Positions 1 through 9,092 of a stretch of 64,000 nucleotides of DNA are shown in pieces; the first letter of the stretch is position 1, and every line of letters begins with the position of its first letter. Made by a program: the position numbers and the translations under genes. The DNA comes from Pseudodonghicola flavimaris. GTDB taxonomy: Bacteria; Pseudomonadota; Alphaproteobacteria; Rhodobacterales; Rhodobacteraceae. Location of the stretch: positions 248,001-312,000 of the forward strand of contig NZ_JASNJD010000004.1 in the NCBI RefSeq assembly GCF_030164425.1, written 5' to 3'. The notes beneath the pieces were generated by a model. The model saw only the letters and a program-made list of their open reading frames with translations. It was not told where the DNA came from and did no database searches.

Positions 1-96
1 CACCGGAATTCCGGTGCGCCCCCTCTCAAATCGTTGACGAAACCGCCCAAGCTGGGGCACTCCCTTGGGCTCACGCACCCCGTAAAGGATGATCCT

Positions 97-1272
97 ATGA
101 TCCCGTCCGTTCTGCCGACCTACAACCGCGCGCCGCTTTCCTTCGTCAAGGGCGAAGGCTCCTGGCTGATCGAGGCGGATGGCCGACGTTTCCTGGACCT
201 TGGCGCCGGTATCGCGGTGAACGCGCTCGGCCATGCCCATCCGGCGCTGGTGGCGGCGCTGACCGAGCAGGCGCAGAAGGTCTGGCATGTGTCGAACCTC
301 TATCAGATCCCGGAGCAGCAGGCGCTGGCCGACAAGCTGGTCGAGGCCACCTTTGCCGATACGGTTTTCTTCACCAACTCCGGCACCGAGAGCTGCGAGC
401 TGGCGGTGAAGATGGCGCGGAAATACTGGTATGATAAAGGCCAGCCGGAGAAGACCGATATCATCGCCTTCGAGGGTTCTTTCCACGGCCGGTCCTCCGC
501 CGGCATCGCGGCGGCCGGGTCGGAGAAGATGACCAAGGGCTTCGGGCCGCTCCTGCCCGGGTTCAAGCATCTGCCCTGGGGCGATCTCGAGGCGCTGGAG
601 GCCGCGATTGACGAGACCACCGCCGCGATCCTGCTGGAACCGGTGCAGGGGGAAGGCGGCATTCGCCCGATCGCCGATGCCGATCTCAAGGCGATTCGTG
701 CGCTTTGCGACGACAGGGGCTGCCTGCTGGTCCTGGACGAGGTGCAGTGCGGCATGGGCCGGACCGGCCGGCTCTTCGCCCATGAATGGGCCGGGATCAC
801 CCCGGATATCATGATGGTGGCCAAGGGCATCGGTGGCGGCTTCCCCCTTGGCGCGGTGCTCGCCACCGAGGACGCCGCCTCGGGCATGACCGCGGGCACT
901 CATGGCTCCACCTACGGCGGCAACCCGCTGGGCTGCGCGGTGGGCTGCGCGGTGATGGATCAGGTCAATACCCCGGCCTTCCTGCATGGGGTGAACCGCA
1001 AGGCCGGCCTGCTGCGGCAGAAGCTCGAAGGCCTAGTGGCGGCGCACCCCGACGTCTTCGAGGAGGTCCGGGGCGTCGGCCTGATGCTGGGGCTGAAATG
1101 CAAGGTGCCGAACACCGAGGTGGTGGCCGCCGGCTACGACAATCTGATCATCACCGTGCCGGGCGGCGACAATGTGATCCGCCTGCTGCCGCCGCTCACC
1201 CTCTCTGAGGATGAGGTCGCCGATGCGCTGATCCGCCTCGACGCCGCCGCCGCGCAGATCGAAACCGCCTGA
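97..1272 (+). CDS. argD: Acetylornithine aminotransferase
   Basis: This is a class III PLP-dependent aminotransferase of 391 residues. In arginine synthesis it converts N-acetylglutamate semialdehyde to N-acetylornithine with glutamate as amino donor. The sequence shows the family's [10 protein letters not shown] cofactor-phosphate region, the [14 protein letters not shown] motif holding the PLP-contacting Asp, and [12 protein letters not shown] with the Schiff-base lysine. I chose the ATG at 97 because AAAGGA lies seven bases upstream; an in-frame TTG at 34 would add an unlikely 21-residue leader. argF follows after 86 bases, so the two probably form an arginine operon. ArgD enzymes can also act on succinyl-diaminopimelate. 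Confidence 0.95.
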   Translation: MIPSVLPTYNRAPLSFVKGEGSWLIEADGRRFLDLGAGIAVNALGHAHPALVAALTEQAQKVWHVSNLYQIPEQQALADKLVEATFADTVFFTNSGTESCELAVKMARKYWYDKGQPEKTDIIAFEGSFHGRSSAGIAAAGSEKMTKGFGPLLPGFKHLPWGDLEALEAAIDETTAAILLEPVQGEGGIRPIADADLKAIRALCDDRGCLLVLDEVQCGMGRTGRLFAHEWAGITPDIMMVAKGIGGGFPLGAVLATEDAASGMTAGTHGSTYGGNPLGCAVGCAVMDQVNTPAFLHGVNRKAGLLRQKLEGLVAAHPDVFEEVRGVGLMLGLKCKVPNTEVVAAGYDNLIITVPGGDNVIRLLPPLTLSEDEVADALIRLDAAAAQIETA

Positions 1273-1273
1273 G

Positions 1274-1331
1274 TCTTTCTCTGGCGGAAAATATCCTCGG
1301 GGGGTCCGGGGGGCAGACAGCCCCCCGCGGC
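1274..1331 (-). repeat. Intergenic repeat copy with GC-rich hairpin
   Basis: Read on the minus strand, 1274-1299 is CGAGGATATTT-TCC-GCCAGAGAAAGA. It almost matches the stretch at 31373-31397 (CGAGGATATTT-GG-GCCAGAAAAAGA). Next to it, 1307-1327 forms a hairpin of C plus six G paired with six C plus G, with loop AGACA. Both copies sit between genes, so this looks like a short dispersed intergenic repeat of the genome and not a gene part. The hairpin lacks a T-run and is a poor intrinsic terminator. Confidence 0.55.
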
Positions 1332-1358
1332 CTGCCGCAAGACAAGAAGCGAACCGAT

Positions 1359-2285
1359 ATGAACCATTTTCTGGATATCTACAAAACCGATCCCGCCGCG
1401 CTGCGGGGCATGATCGATCAGGCCGGGCAGATGAAGCAGGCCCGCCTCGGCCGGCCCAAGGGCGCCCCCGACGACGACCAGCCGCTGGCCGGGCGCATGG
1501 TGGCGCTGATCTTCGAGAAACCCTCGACCCGGACCCGGGTGTCCTTCGACGTCGGCGTGCGGCAGATGGGCGGGCAGACCATGGTGCTCTCGGGCAGCGA
1601 CATGCAGCTCGGCCATGGCGAGACCATCGCCGATACCGCCCGGGTGCTCAGCCGCTATGTCGACCTGATCATGATCCGGACCTTCGACGAAACCGTGCTG
1701 ACCGAGATGGCCGAATACGCCTCGGTGCCGGTGATCAACGGGCTCACCGACCGCACTCACCCCTGCCAGATCATGGCCGATATCCTGACCTATGAGGAAC
1801 ACCGCGGCCCGATCGCCGGCAAGAAGGTGGTCTGGTGCGGCGACGGCAACAACGTCTGCGCCTCCTTCCTGCATGCGGCCGGGCAGTTCGGTTTCGACCT
1901 GACCTTCACCGGCCCGGCGCAACTCGACCCGGAAGAGGAATTCGTCGGTATGGCCCGCAAGGCGGGCAGCACCGTGGTGATCGAACGGGACGCGAAAAAG
2001 GCGGTGGAGGGCGCCGATCTGGTGGTCGCCGACACCTGGGTCAGCATGCACGACAGCCAGAGCTCGAAAGAACGCCGGCACAATCTGCTGCGCCCCTATC
2101 AGGTCAATCCGGAGCTGATGAAATACGCCAAGCCCGATGCGCTCTTCATGCATTGCCTGCCGGCGCACCGGGAGGAGGAAGTGACCTCCGAGGTGATGGA
2201 CGGGCCGCAGTCGGTGATCTTCGACGAGGCGGAAAACCGTCTGCATGCGCAGAAGGCGGTGATGCGCTGGTGCCTGGGGGTCTGA
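1359..2285 (+). CDS. argF: Ornithine carbamoyltransferase
   Basis: The 308-residue enzyme makes citrulline from ornithine and carbamoyl phosphate in the cytoplasm. The carbamoyl-phosphate motif STRTR sits near the N-terminus ([10 protein letters not shown]), HPCQ follows in the middle, and the C-terminal HCLPAHR signature carries the ornithine-site cysteine. Length is normal for anabolic OTCase. It follows argD in the same direction; the gap holds a repeat-like hairpin but no run of T, so co-transcription is likely. Confidence 0.96.
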   Translation: MNHFLDIYKTDPAALRGMIDQAGQMKQARLGRPKGAPDDDQPLAGRMVALIFEKPSTRTRVSFDVGVRQMGGQTMVLSGSDMQLGHGETIADTARVLSRYVDLIMIRTFDETVLTEMAEYASVPVINGLTDRTHPCQIMADILTYEEHRGPIAGKKVVWCGDGNNVCASFLHAAGQFGFDLTFTGPAQLDPEEEFVGMARKAGSTVVIERDAKKAVEGADLVVADTWVSMHDSQSSKERRHNLLRPYQVNPELMKYAKPDALFMHCLPAHREEEVTSEVMDGPQSVIFDEAENRLHAQKAVMRWCLGV

Positions 2286-2310
2286 ACCGGCGGCGGGGCG
2301 GGCGGCGGCG

Positions 2311-2829
2311 ATGACCGCCGGGTCGCTCCTCTCCATCCGGCCGGCGGGGCCAGCGGATGCCGCCGCCATCGCCGCGCTGCATGTGGCGGTCTGGCGGCTG
2401 ACCTATGCCGGCCTCGCCCCGCCCGCGGCGGTGGCGCGGCTGGATCTGGCGCATCGCCTGCCGCAGTGGCGGGCGGCGCTGGCGCCGGGTGCGCGTGGCG
2501 CCACCCTGCTGGCGCTGCGGGACGCGCGGCTCGCGGGCTTTGTCCGCTTTGGCCCGGCTTCCCAGCCGGAGCTGGGCGAGGCCGGGGAGATCAAGCATCT
2601 TTATGTCGATCCCGCCTGCGCCCGTCAGGGCATCGGCCGTCAGCTGCTGTCGGCGGCGTTTGACGGGCTGAGGCGGGCCGGCTGCGCCGAGGCGGCGCTG
2701 GCGGTGGTACGCGGCAACGATCCGGCGCTGGCCTTCTACCGGGCGGCGGGGGGACGACCTGCCGGCCATTTCACCGATGCCGGGCCGCTCTGGCGGTCGG
2801 AGAACCTCATCCTGCGATGGGTGCTGTAG
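2311..2829 (+). CDS. GNAT-family N-acetyltransferase
   Basis: A single-domain GNAT protein of 172 residues. The acetyl-CoA binding loop is visible as RQGIGRQLL (about residues 109-117), preceded by the beta-strand IKHLYVDPA. It ends with the family's ALAFYRAAGG helix-turn, typical of proteins related to RimI or phosphinothricin acetyltransferase. The substrate cannot be read from sequence. It starts 25 bases after argF and may be carried on the same transcript, but nothing ties it to arginine metabolism. Confidence 0.85.
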   Translation: MTAGSLLSIRPAGPADAAAIAALHVAVWRLTYAGLAPPAAVARLDLAHRLPQWRAALAPGARGATLLALRDARLAGFVRFGPASQPELGEAGEIKHLYVDPACARQGIGRQLLSAAFDGLRRAGCAEAALAVVRGNDPALAFYRAAGGRPAGHFTDAGPLWRSENLILRWVL

Positions 2830-2884
2830 CGCGCCGGAAGATCGCCTACACTCCGGCTGTGCGCATCATCGGAGGGGGAAGACC

Positions 2885-3877
2885 GTGGCACGTATCGTCA
2901 TCGCCGGGGCCGGGGCCATCGGCTGCTTCGTCGGCGGGCTGCTGGCGGCCTCCGGCGCGCCGGTGAGCCTCTGGGGCCGGGCGCGGATCCTCGATCCGAT
3001 CCGCCGGGACGGGCTGCGGCTCAGCGATTTCGGCGGGCTGGACCTGTCGGTGGGAGAGGAGTGGCTGCAGCTCTCCGAGGACGCGGCGGTTCTCTCCGAC
3101 GCGGCGGTGGTGCTGGTCTGCGTCAAATCGGCGGCGACCGAAAGCATCGCGGCAGAGATCGCCGCCCGGGCGCCGGAGGCGGCGCCGGTGATCAGCCTGC
3201 AAAACGGGATCGACAATGCCGACCGGTTGCGCCGGCTGCTGCCCGGCCGTGACGTGCGGGCGGGCATGGTGCCTTTCAACGTGGTGCCGCGCGGGCCGGC
3301 GCACTGGCACCGCGCCACCAGCGGCGATATCGTACTGGAGGCTGGGCCGGGCGACCTGGCTGCGCGGCTGAGCGTGCCGGGGCTGACGCTGCGGGGCAGC
3401 CGCGATATCGCGGCGGTGCAATGGGGCAAGCTGCTGCTCAATCTGACCAATGCGCTGAATGCGCTGTCCGGGCTGACGCTGCGCGACCAGCTGCTCGACC
3501 GTGACTGGCGGCGGCTGATCGCCGACCAGATGGCCGAGGCGCTGGCAGTGTTGCGGGCTGCGGGGATCCGGGTGGCGCCGCCAACACCGGCGCCGGCGCG
3601 GCTGCTGCCGCATCTCCTGCGGCTGCCGACGCCGCTCTTTACCCGCATCGCGGCGCAGATGCTGACAATCGATCCGGCGGCGCGCACCTCGATGGCCTAT
3701 GATCTAGAGGCCGGTCGCGGCACCGAGATCGACCAGCTGCAGGGGGCGATCGTGGCGCTGGTGGCGCGGGGCGGCCCGCCGGCGCCGATCTGCGCCGCGG
3801 TGGCGGAGCGGCTGCAGCGGGCGGTGGCCGAGGGGCAGCGGCGGCCGCATCTCGGCCCGGATCAGATCCGGCCCTGA
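2885..3877 (+). CDS. 2-dehydropantoate 2-reductase family protein (ApbA/PanE)
   Basis: A 330-residue NADPH-dependent reductase of the ketopantoate reductase family. The N-terminus has the Rossmann motif GAGAIGCFVGG, followed by VLVCVKS and the ISLQNGIDN segment found in PanE proteins. The C-terminal domain keeps WGKLLLNLTNALNAL (catalytic Lys, substrate Asn) and SMAYDLEAGRGTEIDQLQG. Start is GTG at 2885 with GGAGG nine bases upstream. PanE makes pantoate for coenzyme A, but the family contains many paralogues, and the context (GNAT gene before, hrpB convergent after) gives no pathway. Confidence 0.85.
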   Translation: MARIVIAGAGAIGCFVGGLLAASGAPVSLWGRARILDPIRRDGLRLSDFGGLDLSVGEEWLQLSEDAAVLSDAAVVLVCVKSAATESIAAEIAARAPEAAPVISLQNGIDNADRLRRLLPGRDVRAGMVPFNVVPRGPAHWHRATSGDIVLEAGPGDLAARLSVPGLTLRGSRDIAAVQWGKLLLNLTNALNALSGLTLRDQLLDRDWRRLIADQMAEALAVLRAAGIRVAPPTPAPARLLPHLLRLPTPLFTRIAAQMLTIDPAARTSMAYDLEAGRGTEIDQLQGAIVALVARGGPPAPICAAVAERLQRAVAEGQRRPHLGPDQIRP

Positions 3878-3885
3878 GGCGCGGC

Positions 3886-6360
3886 TCAGCCGCCGCTGCG
3901 GCGCTTGGTGCGTAGGGTCGGATCGGCCTGGGTCGGATCCTCCGGCCAGGGGTGCTTGGGATATTGCGCCCGCATGTCCTTGCGCACATCGGCATAGGAA
4001 CCGGCCCAGAAGCCGGGCAGATCGCGGGTCACCTGCACCGGCCGTTGGGCGGGGGAAAGCAGCGTGATCTTGATCGGCTGGCCGGCGCTGGTCGGGTGGC
4101 GAGTGACGCCGAACAGCTCCTGCAGCCTGAGCGCGATTTCGGGACCCTCGCCGCCGGAGTAGTCGATGGGCACCTTGCGGCCCAGCGGCGTGACGAAGGC
4201 GCCGGGCACCCTGCGGTCGAGCTCCTGTTGCTGGTCCCAGTTCAGCGCCGCCTGCAGCGCCGGCAGGGGGTCGAAGCGTTTCCAGTCCTCCGCCGTCTTC
4301 ACGTTGCCCAGCATCGGCAGCAGCCAGTCCTCCAGCGTCGCCATCAGCCCGTCAGGGGAGAAGTCGGGCAGATCGGGGCCGGTGGCGCGCAGCAGCTCCA
4401 CCCGTGCCGCCAGCCGGGCCGCCGCGCCATCGAGTCGCAGGCCCAGATCGCGCACCCCGTCCAGCATGGCGCGTGCCACCGCCTCGGGTGGTACGTCCTT
4501 CCACACCCGGTCGTCCAGCACCAGCGCGCCGAAGCGTTCCTGTTTGCGCGCCACCACCCGGCGGTCGCGTTTCGACCAGTCGCAGTGATCGACCCAGCCG
4601 ATCTGATCGGCGAAGAGGGCGCGGATTTCGCGTTCGCCGATCTGCACCGCCATGCGGATCTTGGCCTCGCGCGGGTCGCCGTCCAGATCGGTGGCCACCA
4701 CGAAGGGCGCACCGGCCAGCGGATCGCCCGCCGCCATTACCGCGCCCTTGCCGCCCGAGAGCACATAGCGCGGCGCCTCGCCCTTGCGGCGCTGGCCGAT
4801 GCGGTCGGGATAGGCCAGCGCCGCCATCGCGGCGGCGGAGAGATCGGTGAGCCGGGCATGCCGCACCTGGGCGCGCAGGCGTTTGGCCTCGCCCCTGATC
4901 CGTTCCAGCGTGGCGCGGGTCACCTCATAGGGGCGGTCGCGGCTGAACCGCTTGAGATCGCGCAGCGCCTCCAGCCGCAGGGTCAGGTCCGAGGGGGCGC
5001 CGCGCAGTGGGTCGCGTTCCTCGATCAGCGCGGCGAGGGGGGCGGCCTCCGGCCCGGCGAGTACCAGCATATGGGCGACGCGCGGGTGCAGCGGCAGCGT
5101 GGCCAAGGCCCGGCCATGATCGGTGATCCGGCCCTTGTCGTCCAGCGCCCCCAGCAGGCGCAGCAGTGCCCGCGCCTCCGCCAGCGCGCCGGTGGGCGGC
5201 GGGGTGAGAAAGGCCAGGTCCTGTTCCGAAGCGCCCCAGAGCGCGAGGTCCAGAGCGAGGCCAGTCAGATCGGCGGCCTCGATCTCCGCCGGCGGGAAGG
5301 CGGCAAGGGCGCCGTCCTCTCCCTTCGACCAGAGCCGATAGCTGACGCCGGCGGCGACCCGGCCGGCGCGGCCGGCGCGCTGGGTCGCCTCGGCCCGGGT
5401 GACCCGTTCGGTCACCAGCCGCGACATGCCCGATCCGGGATCGAAGCGGGCGCGCCGGGCCAGCCCCATGTCGACCACCACCCGCACGTCCTGGATGGTG
5501 AGCGAGGTTTCGGCGATGGAGGTCGCGAGCACCACCTTGCGCCCCGCTGCCGCGGGTTCGACCGCCGCGCGTTGGGCGGCGAAGGGCATGGCGCCATAGA
5601 GCGGGTGGATGTGGCAGGCGCCGGGCAGCCGCTGCGACAGGGCAGTCTCGGCGCGGCGAATCTCTCCCTCGCCGGGCAGAAAGACCAGAATGCCGCCGCC
5701 CTCTGCCCGGGTTTCCGCTTCCGCCCGCACCACCAGATCGGCCAGCGCCGCGTCGCGCCGGGCCTTTGGGCCGAGCGGGGTATCGAACCAGCGGGTCTCG
5801 ACCGGGTAGCTGCGCCCTTCGGAGGTGATGACGGGCGCCGCCATCAGATCGCCCACCGGGCCGGCGTCGAGCGTTGCCGACATCGCCAGCAGGATCAGAT
5901 CGTCGCGCAGGGCGCCGGCGACCTCGAGGCAGAGGGCGAGGCCGAAATCGGCGTTGAGCGAGCGTTCGTGGAATTCGTCGAAGATCACCGCGCCGACGCC
6001 CGCGAGCTCCGGATCGGATTGCAGCATGCGGGTCAGGATGCCCTCGGTCACCACCTCGATCCGGGTGGCCCTGGTGACCTTGGTTTCGCCGCGCACCCGG
6101 TAGCCGACGGTTTGGCCGGTCGGCTCTCCCAGTGTCTCGGCCATCCGTTCGGCGGCGGCGCGGGCGGCCAGCCGGCGGGGTTCCAGCATCAGGATGCGCC
6201 CCGCGGTCAGCCCGGCCTCCAGCATCGCCAGCGGCACCCGTGTGGTCTTCCCCGCGCCCGGCGGCGCCTGCAGCACCGCCCGCCCATGCTGGCGCAGCGC
6301 CTCCAGCAGCGGGGGCAGGGCGGCGTCGATCGGCAGGGCGGGGGCGGTGGCGCGGGTCAT
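3886..6360 (-). CDS. hrpB: ATP-dependent RNA helicase HrpB
   Basis: An 824-residue DEAH/DExH-type helicase, the usual HrpB length. It has Walker A PPGAGKTT (residues 33-40), the DEFH box in FDEFHERS, motif III SAT in MSATLDA, and motif VI QRAGRAGR. The HrpB-specific C-terminal domain ends with a SYADVRKDMRAQYPKHPWPEDP-like tail. I chose the ATG at 6360 because family members begin close to the helicase core; the open frame runs upstream without similarity. It converges on the PanE-like gene with eight bases between stops and diverges from meaB. The cellular role of HrpB is poorly defined. Confidence 0.93.
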   Translation of the reverse strand: MTRATAPALPIDAALPPLLEALRQHGRAVLQAPPGAGKTTRVPLAMLEAGLTAGRILMLEPRRLAARAAAERMAETLGEPTGQTVGYRVRGETKVTRATRIEVVTEGILTRMLQSDPELAGVGAVIFDEFHERSLNADFGLALCLEVAGALRDDLILLAMSATLDAGPVGDLMAAPVITSEGRSYPVETRWFDTPLGPKARRDAALADLVVRAEAETRAEGGGILVFLPGEGEIRRAETALSQRLPGACHIHPLYGAMPFAAQRAAVEPAAAGRKVVLATSIAETSLTIQDVRVVVDMGLARRARFDPGSGMSRLVTERVTRAEATQRAGRAGRVAAGVSYRLWSKGEDGALAAFPPAEIEAADLTGLALDLALWGASEQDLAFLTPPPTGALAEARALLRLLGALDDKGRITDHGRALATLPLHPRVAHMLVLAGPEAAPLAALIEERDPLRGAPSDLTLRLEALRDLKRFSRDRPYEVTRATLERIRGEAKRLRAQVRHARLTDLSAAAMAALAYPDRIGQRRKGEAPRYVLSGGKGAVMAAGDPLAGAPFVVATDLDGDPREAKIRMAVQIGEREIRALFADQIGWVDHCDWSKRDRRVVARKQERFGALVLDDRVWKDVPPEAVARAMLDGVRDLGLRLDGAAARLAARVELLRATGPDLPDFSPDGLMATLEDWLLPMLGNVKTAEDWKRFDPLPALQAALNWDQQQELDRRVPGAFVTPLGRKVPIDYSGGEGPEIALRLQELFGVTRHPTSAGQPIKITLLSPAQRPVQVTRDLPGFWAGSYADVRKDMRAQYPKHPWPEDPTQADPTLRTKRRSGG

Positions 6361-6522
6361 GCCGGCCTTATCGGCCAAAGCCGCGCCCGGGTCCAGAAGC
6401 GCCGCGGCGGCGGCTTCTGCCCGGGGCATCCTGTCCCGCCGTGCCCCGGGCACTGGACAAGCCGCGCCCGGCCAAGGCATGAAGGGCGCTGGACCGGCAG
6501 GACAAACCAGCGGGAAAACATC

Positions 6523-7500
6523 ATGCAGACAGAAGAGCTGGGCAACAGGATTTTGAACGGCGACCGCCGGGCGCTGGCCCGCGCGATCACGCTGGTGGAA
6601 AGCAGCCGGGCGGATCACCGGGCCGAGGCGGCGGCGCTGCTGGACCGGTTGCGCGGAGCCGGGCGACAGGCGGTGCGGATCGGCCTTTCAGGCACGCCGG
6701 GGGTCGGCAAATCCACCTTTATCGAGGCCTTCGGCATGATGCTGATCGGCCTTGGGCTCAGGGTCGCGGTGCTGGCGGTGGACCCGTCCTCGACCCGGTC
6801 GGGCGGCTCGATCCTCGGCGACAAGACCCGGATGGAGCGGCTGAGCCGCGAGCGGTCGGCTTTCATCCGCCCCTCTCCCAGCCAGTCGCATCTGGGCGGC
6901 GTGGCGCGCCGCAGCCGGGAGGCGGTGGAGGTCTGCGAAGCCGCCGGCTTCGATGTGATCCTGATCGAGACGGTCGGCGTCGGTCAGTCGGAAACCGTGG
7001 TGGCCGAGATGTCGGATCTGTTCGTGCTGCTGCTTGCTCCCGCCGGCGGCGACGAACTGCAGGGCGTCAAGCGCGGCATCATGGAGATGGCCGATATCAT
7101 TCTGGTCAACAAGGCCGACGGCGATCTGAAGCCGGCGGCGACGCGGACCTGTTCCGACTATGCCGGCGCGCTCAGGTTGCTGCGCAAGCGGCCGCAGGAC
7201 CCGGAGGGGTTCCCCAAGGCGATGATGGTCTCTGCATGGCAGGAAAACGGGCTGGCCGAGGCCTGGGAAGAGATGTGCCATCTGGTCGATTGGCGGCGCG
7301 AGAACGGTTTCTGGGACCGGCGGCGCGCGGAACAGGCGCTCTACTGGTTCGACCAGGAGGTGCGCCAGGCGCTGCTGGCGCGGCTGGCGACGCCAGCGGC
7401 GAAGGCGGCGATGGCGCGGCTGTCGGACCGGGTCGCGGCGGGGGAGCTGGCCCCGGCGAGCGCGGCGGAAGAAATGCTCTCCACCCATCTGGCGGGCTGA
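6523..7500 (+). CDS. meaB: Methylmalonyl-CoA mutase-associated GTPase MeaB
   Basis: A 325-residue G3E-family GTPase formerly annotated as ArgK or LAO/AO transport kinase. It loads and protects adenosylcobalamin in methylmalonyl- or ethylmalonyl-CoA mutase. Walker A is GTPGVGKS (57-64), followed by the MeaB signature DPSSTRSGGSILGDKTRM, the ETVGVGQSE switch region and the NKAD base-recognition motif. The ATG at 6523 matches the family N-terminus. No mutase gene lies in the window, so its partner is elsewhere. The B12 uptake operon at 57-63 kb is consistent with a cobalamin-using cell. Confidence 0.93.
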   Translation: MQTEELGNRILNGDRRALARAITLVESSRADHRAEAAALLDRLRGAGRQAVRIGLSGTPGVGKSTFIEAFGMMLIGLGLRVAVLAVDPSSTRSGGSILGDKTRMERLSRERSAFIRPSPSQSHLGGVARRSREAVEVCEAAGFDVILIETVGVGQSETVVAEMSDLFVLLLAPAGGDELQGVKRGIMEMADIILVNKADGDLKPAATRTCSDYAGALRLLRKRPQDPEGFPKAMMVSAWQENGLAEAWEEMCHLVDWRRENGFWDRRRAEQALYWFDQEVRQALLARLATPAAKAAMARLSDRVAAGELAPASAAEEMLSTHLAG

Positions 7501-7710
7501 GGTCGCCGGTATGGGGAAGAGGGCGGCGGGCAGGGCGAAAAACCTGCCAAACCCCATGTCTGCTGGGGCTTGACGATTCTCCGGCACACGCGTAATAGCC
7601 TGCGAACGAGATTCCGGGCGCTGCCTAAGCGGCGCCCCTGTTATTTGCAGGGCCACGCGGGGCCGCCAAGACCCCGGCAATAGCGCCCGAGAAAAGACGA
7701 GGATGAAACC

Positions 7711-8004
7711 ATGTCGCGCCGTTGCGAACTGACCGGTAAAGGCCCCATGACTGGCAACAACGTCAGCCATGCCAAAAACAGAACCCGCCGCCGTTTCCTG
7801 CCGAACCTGAATGACGTGACCCTGCAGTCCGAAGCTCTCGGCCGCGGCGTCAAACTGCGGATTTCGGCTGCCGCCCTGCGCAGCGTCGATCACCGCGGCG
7901 GTCTGGACGCCTTCCTGGCGAAAGCCAAGGACGAAGAGCTGTCCCCGAACGCACTGAAGGTCAAGAAAGAGATCGCCAAGGCCGCTGCTGCCAGCGCCGT
8001 CTGA
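7711..8004 (+). CDS. rpmB: 50S ribosomal protein L28
   Basis: A 97-residue basic protein beginning [20 protein letters not shown], the L28 signature, followed by [11 protein letters not shown]. It belongs to the large ribosomal subunit. The AGGATGAAACC stretch before the ATG at 7711 provides a ribosome-binding site. The gene stands alone between meaB and a copper-related pair, and a good intrinsic terminator follows 27 bases after the stop. The 210 bases before it hold no other gene that I can see and should contain its promoter. Confidence 0.97.
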   Translation: MSRRCELTGKGPMTGNNVSHAKNRTRRRFLPNLNDVTLQSEALGRGVKLRISAAALRSVDHRGGLDAFLAKAKDEELSPNALKVKKEIAKAAAASAV

Positions 8005-8031
8005 TCCTTTTCTTCCTATCGGATGACGCAA

Positions 8032-8057
8032 CCCCGTGCCGGCCGGCGCGGGGTTTT
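8032..8057 (+). terminator. Intrinsic terminator after rpmB
   Basis: CCCCGTGCC (8032-8040) pairs with GGCGCGGGG (8045-8053) around the loop GGCC, with one G-T pair, and is followed directly by TTTT. Position and orientation fit termination of rpmB. Confidence 0.8.
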
Positions 8058-8124
8058 GCGTCGTGACGACGGGCCCGCCTTTGCGCTTGCCCAGGGGGCG
8101 TGGCCCCGATTATATGCCTCTTCG

Positions 8125-8478
8125 ATGATATGTCGTTGGCGCTCATACCTGGCTCTGGCGCTGGTCGCGGTCATGGCGCTGACCAGTCACAGCATGGCCG
8201 TTGCCCGGGGCAACGCCGGTGTTGCCGGGCAGATCGTGCTGTGTACCGGCACAGGCCCGGTCACCGTCTATGTCGACGAGAATGGCGCACCGACCGGTCC
8301 GCCGCATATCTGCCCCGACTTCGCGCTGCATTTCCTCGCCTTCGTGGCGGTGCCCGATATCGCACCGGTTCCCCTGGCGCTGACGTTTCTGCGCGCGGAG
8401 CCGCCCCGCAACAGCGCCGGTCACGGCCTGTCACGCCCGGTGGCGACGGCGCGCGATCCTCCCGCGATCCTGGTTTGA
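8125..8478 (+). CDS. Secreted DUF2946-like small protein upstream of copper chaperone
   Basis: A 117-residue protein with an N-terminal membrane or signal segment (YLALALVAVMALT). The exported part has LCTGTGPVTVYVDENG and HICPDFALHF. This spacing of cysteine, TV-D-NG turn and His-Cys-Pro resembles DUF2946 proteins, which often neighbour copper uptake genes, although the usual second CPxC cysteine reads CPDF here. The PCu(A)C gene follows after 52 bases. I prefer the ATG at 8125 because an earlier in-frame start would overlap the rpmB terminator. Function is inferred from context only. Confidence 0.65.
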   Translation: MICRWRSYLALALVAVMALTSHSMAVARGNAGVAGQIVLCTGTGPVTVYVDENGAPTGPPHICPDFALHFLAFVAVPDIAPVPLALTFLRAEPPRNSAGHGLSRPVATARDPPAILV

Positions 8479-8530
8479 CCTTTCCATCCAACCAGAGACT
8501 CAGACAACAGATCGCATGAGGAGACAGATC

Positions 8531-9022
8531 ATGTCCGTCAAAACCACTTTGCTTGCCGCCGCTGCGGCTGTCGCTTTCGCTCTGCCCGCGCTGGCGGGGG
8601 AGATCATGGTGCAGGACCCCTATGTCCGCACCTCGACCATGATGTCGAAATCCGGGGCCGCCTTCATGGTGCTGATGAATCCGGGCGACGAGGACGACCG
8701 GCTGGTCGCCGCCGCCTCCGATGTCGCCCAGCGGGTCGAACTGCACACCCACAAGGAAGACGCCAACGGCGTCATGCGCATGGTCGAGGTCGAAGAGGGT
8801 TTTCCGGTGCCGGCGCATGGCAGCCACGCGCTGGCGCGCGGCGGTGACCACGTGATGTTCATGGGGCTGAACCGGTCGTTGGCGCAGGGCGATGTCGTGA
8901 CCCTGACCCTGACCTTTGAAAAGGCCGGCGACATGACCATCGAGGTGCCGGTCGATCTGGAGCGCACCCCGGCGGGCGGCATGCAGATGCAGCACGGCAA
9001 GAAGATGAAGACCGGCGGCTGA
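8531..9022 (+). CDS. PCu(A)C-type periplasmic copper chaperone
   Basis: A 163-residue exported protein with a signal peptide ending ALPALAG (about residue 23). The Cu(I)-binding ligands of the PCu(A)C family are present: His72/His74, Met82/Met84, then His107-x-Met109. Members deliver copper to the CuA or CuB site of cytochrome oxidase. A Met- and Lys-rich tail (MQMQHGKKMK) follows the domain and could add copper ligands. GAGGAGA six bases before the ATG at 8531 decides the start over an in-frame ATG at 8516. Confidence 0.9.
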   Translation: MSVKTTLLAAAAAVAFALPALAGEIMVQDPYVRTSTMMSKSGAAFMVLMNPGDEDDRLVAAASDVAQRVELHTHKEDANGVMRMVEVEEGFPVPAHGSHALARGGDHVMFMGLNRSLAQGDVVTLTLTFEKAGDMTIEVPVDLERTPAGGMQMQHGKKMKTGG

Positions 9023-9048
9023 GCCCGTCATCGGCTGAGAGGCCGCCG

Positions 9049-9080
9049 GGCCGCGTCCCCCTTCGGGGCGCGGCCTTTGT
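9049..9080 (+). terminator. Intrinsic terminator after copper chaperone gene
   Basis: GGCCGCG (9049-9055) and CCCC (9057-9060) pair with GGGG (9065-9068) and CGCGGCC (9069-9075), with one bulged T and loop CTTC, followed by TTTGT. It sits between the convergent copper chaperone and sirtuin genes. Confidence 0.75.
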
Positions 9081-9092
9081 CTTGCCCGGGGC

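Noticed and set aside
3952-6522. Long plus-strand frame fused upstream of meaB, antisense to hrpB
   Set aside because: The meaB family starts at 6523 and the upstream residues are low-complexity antisense of the helicase.
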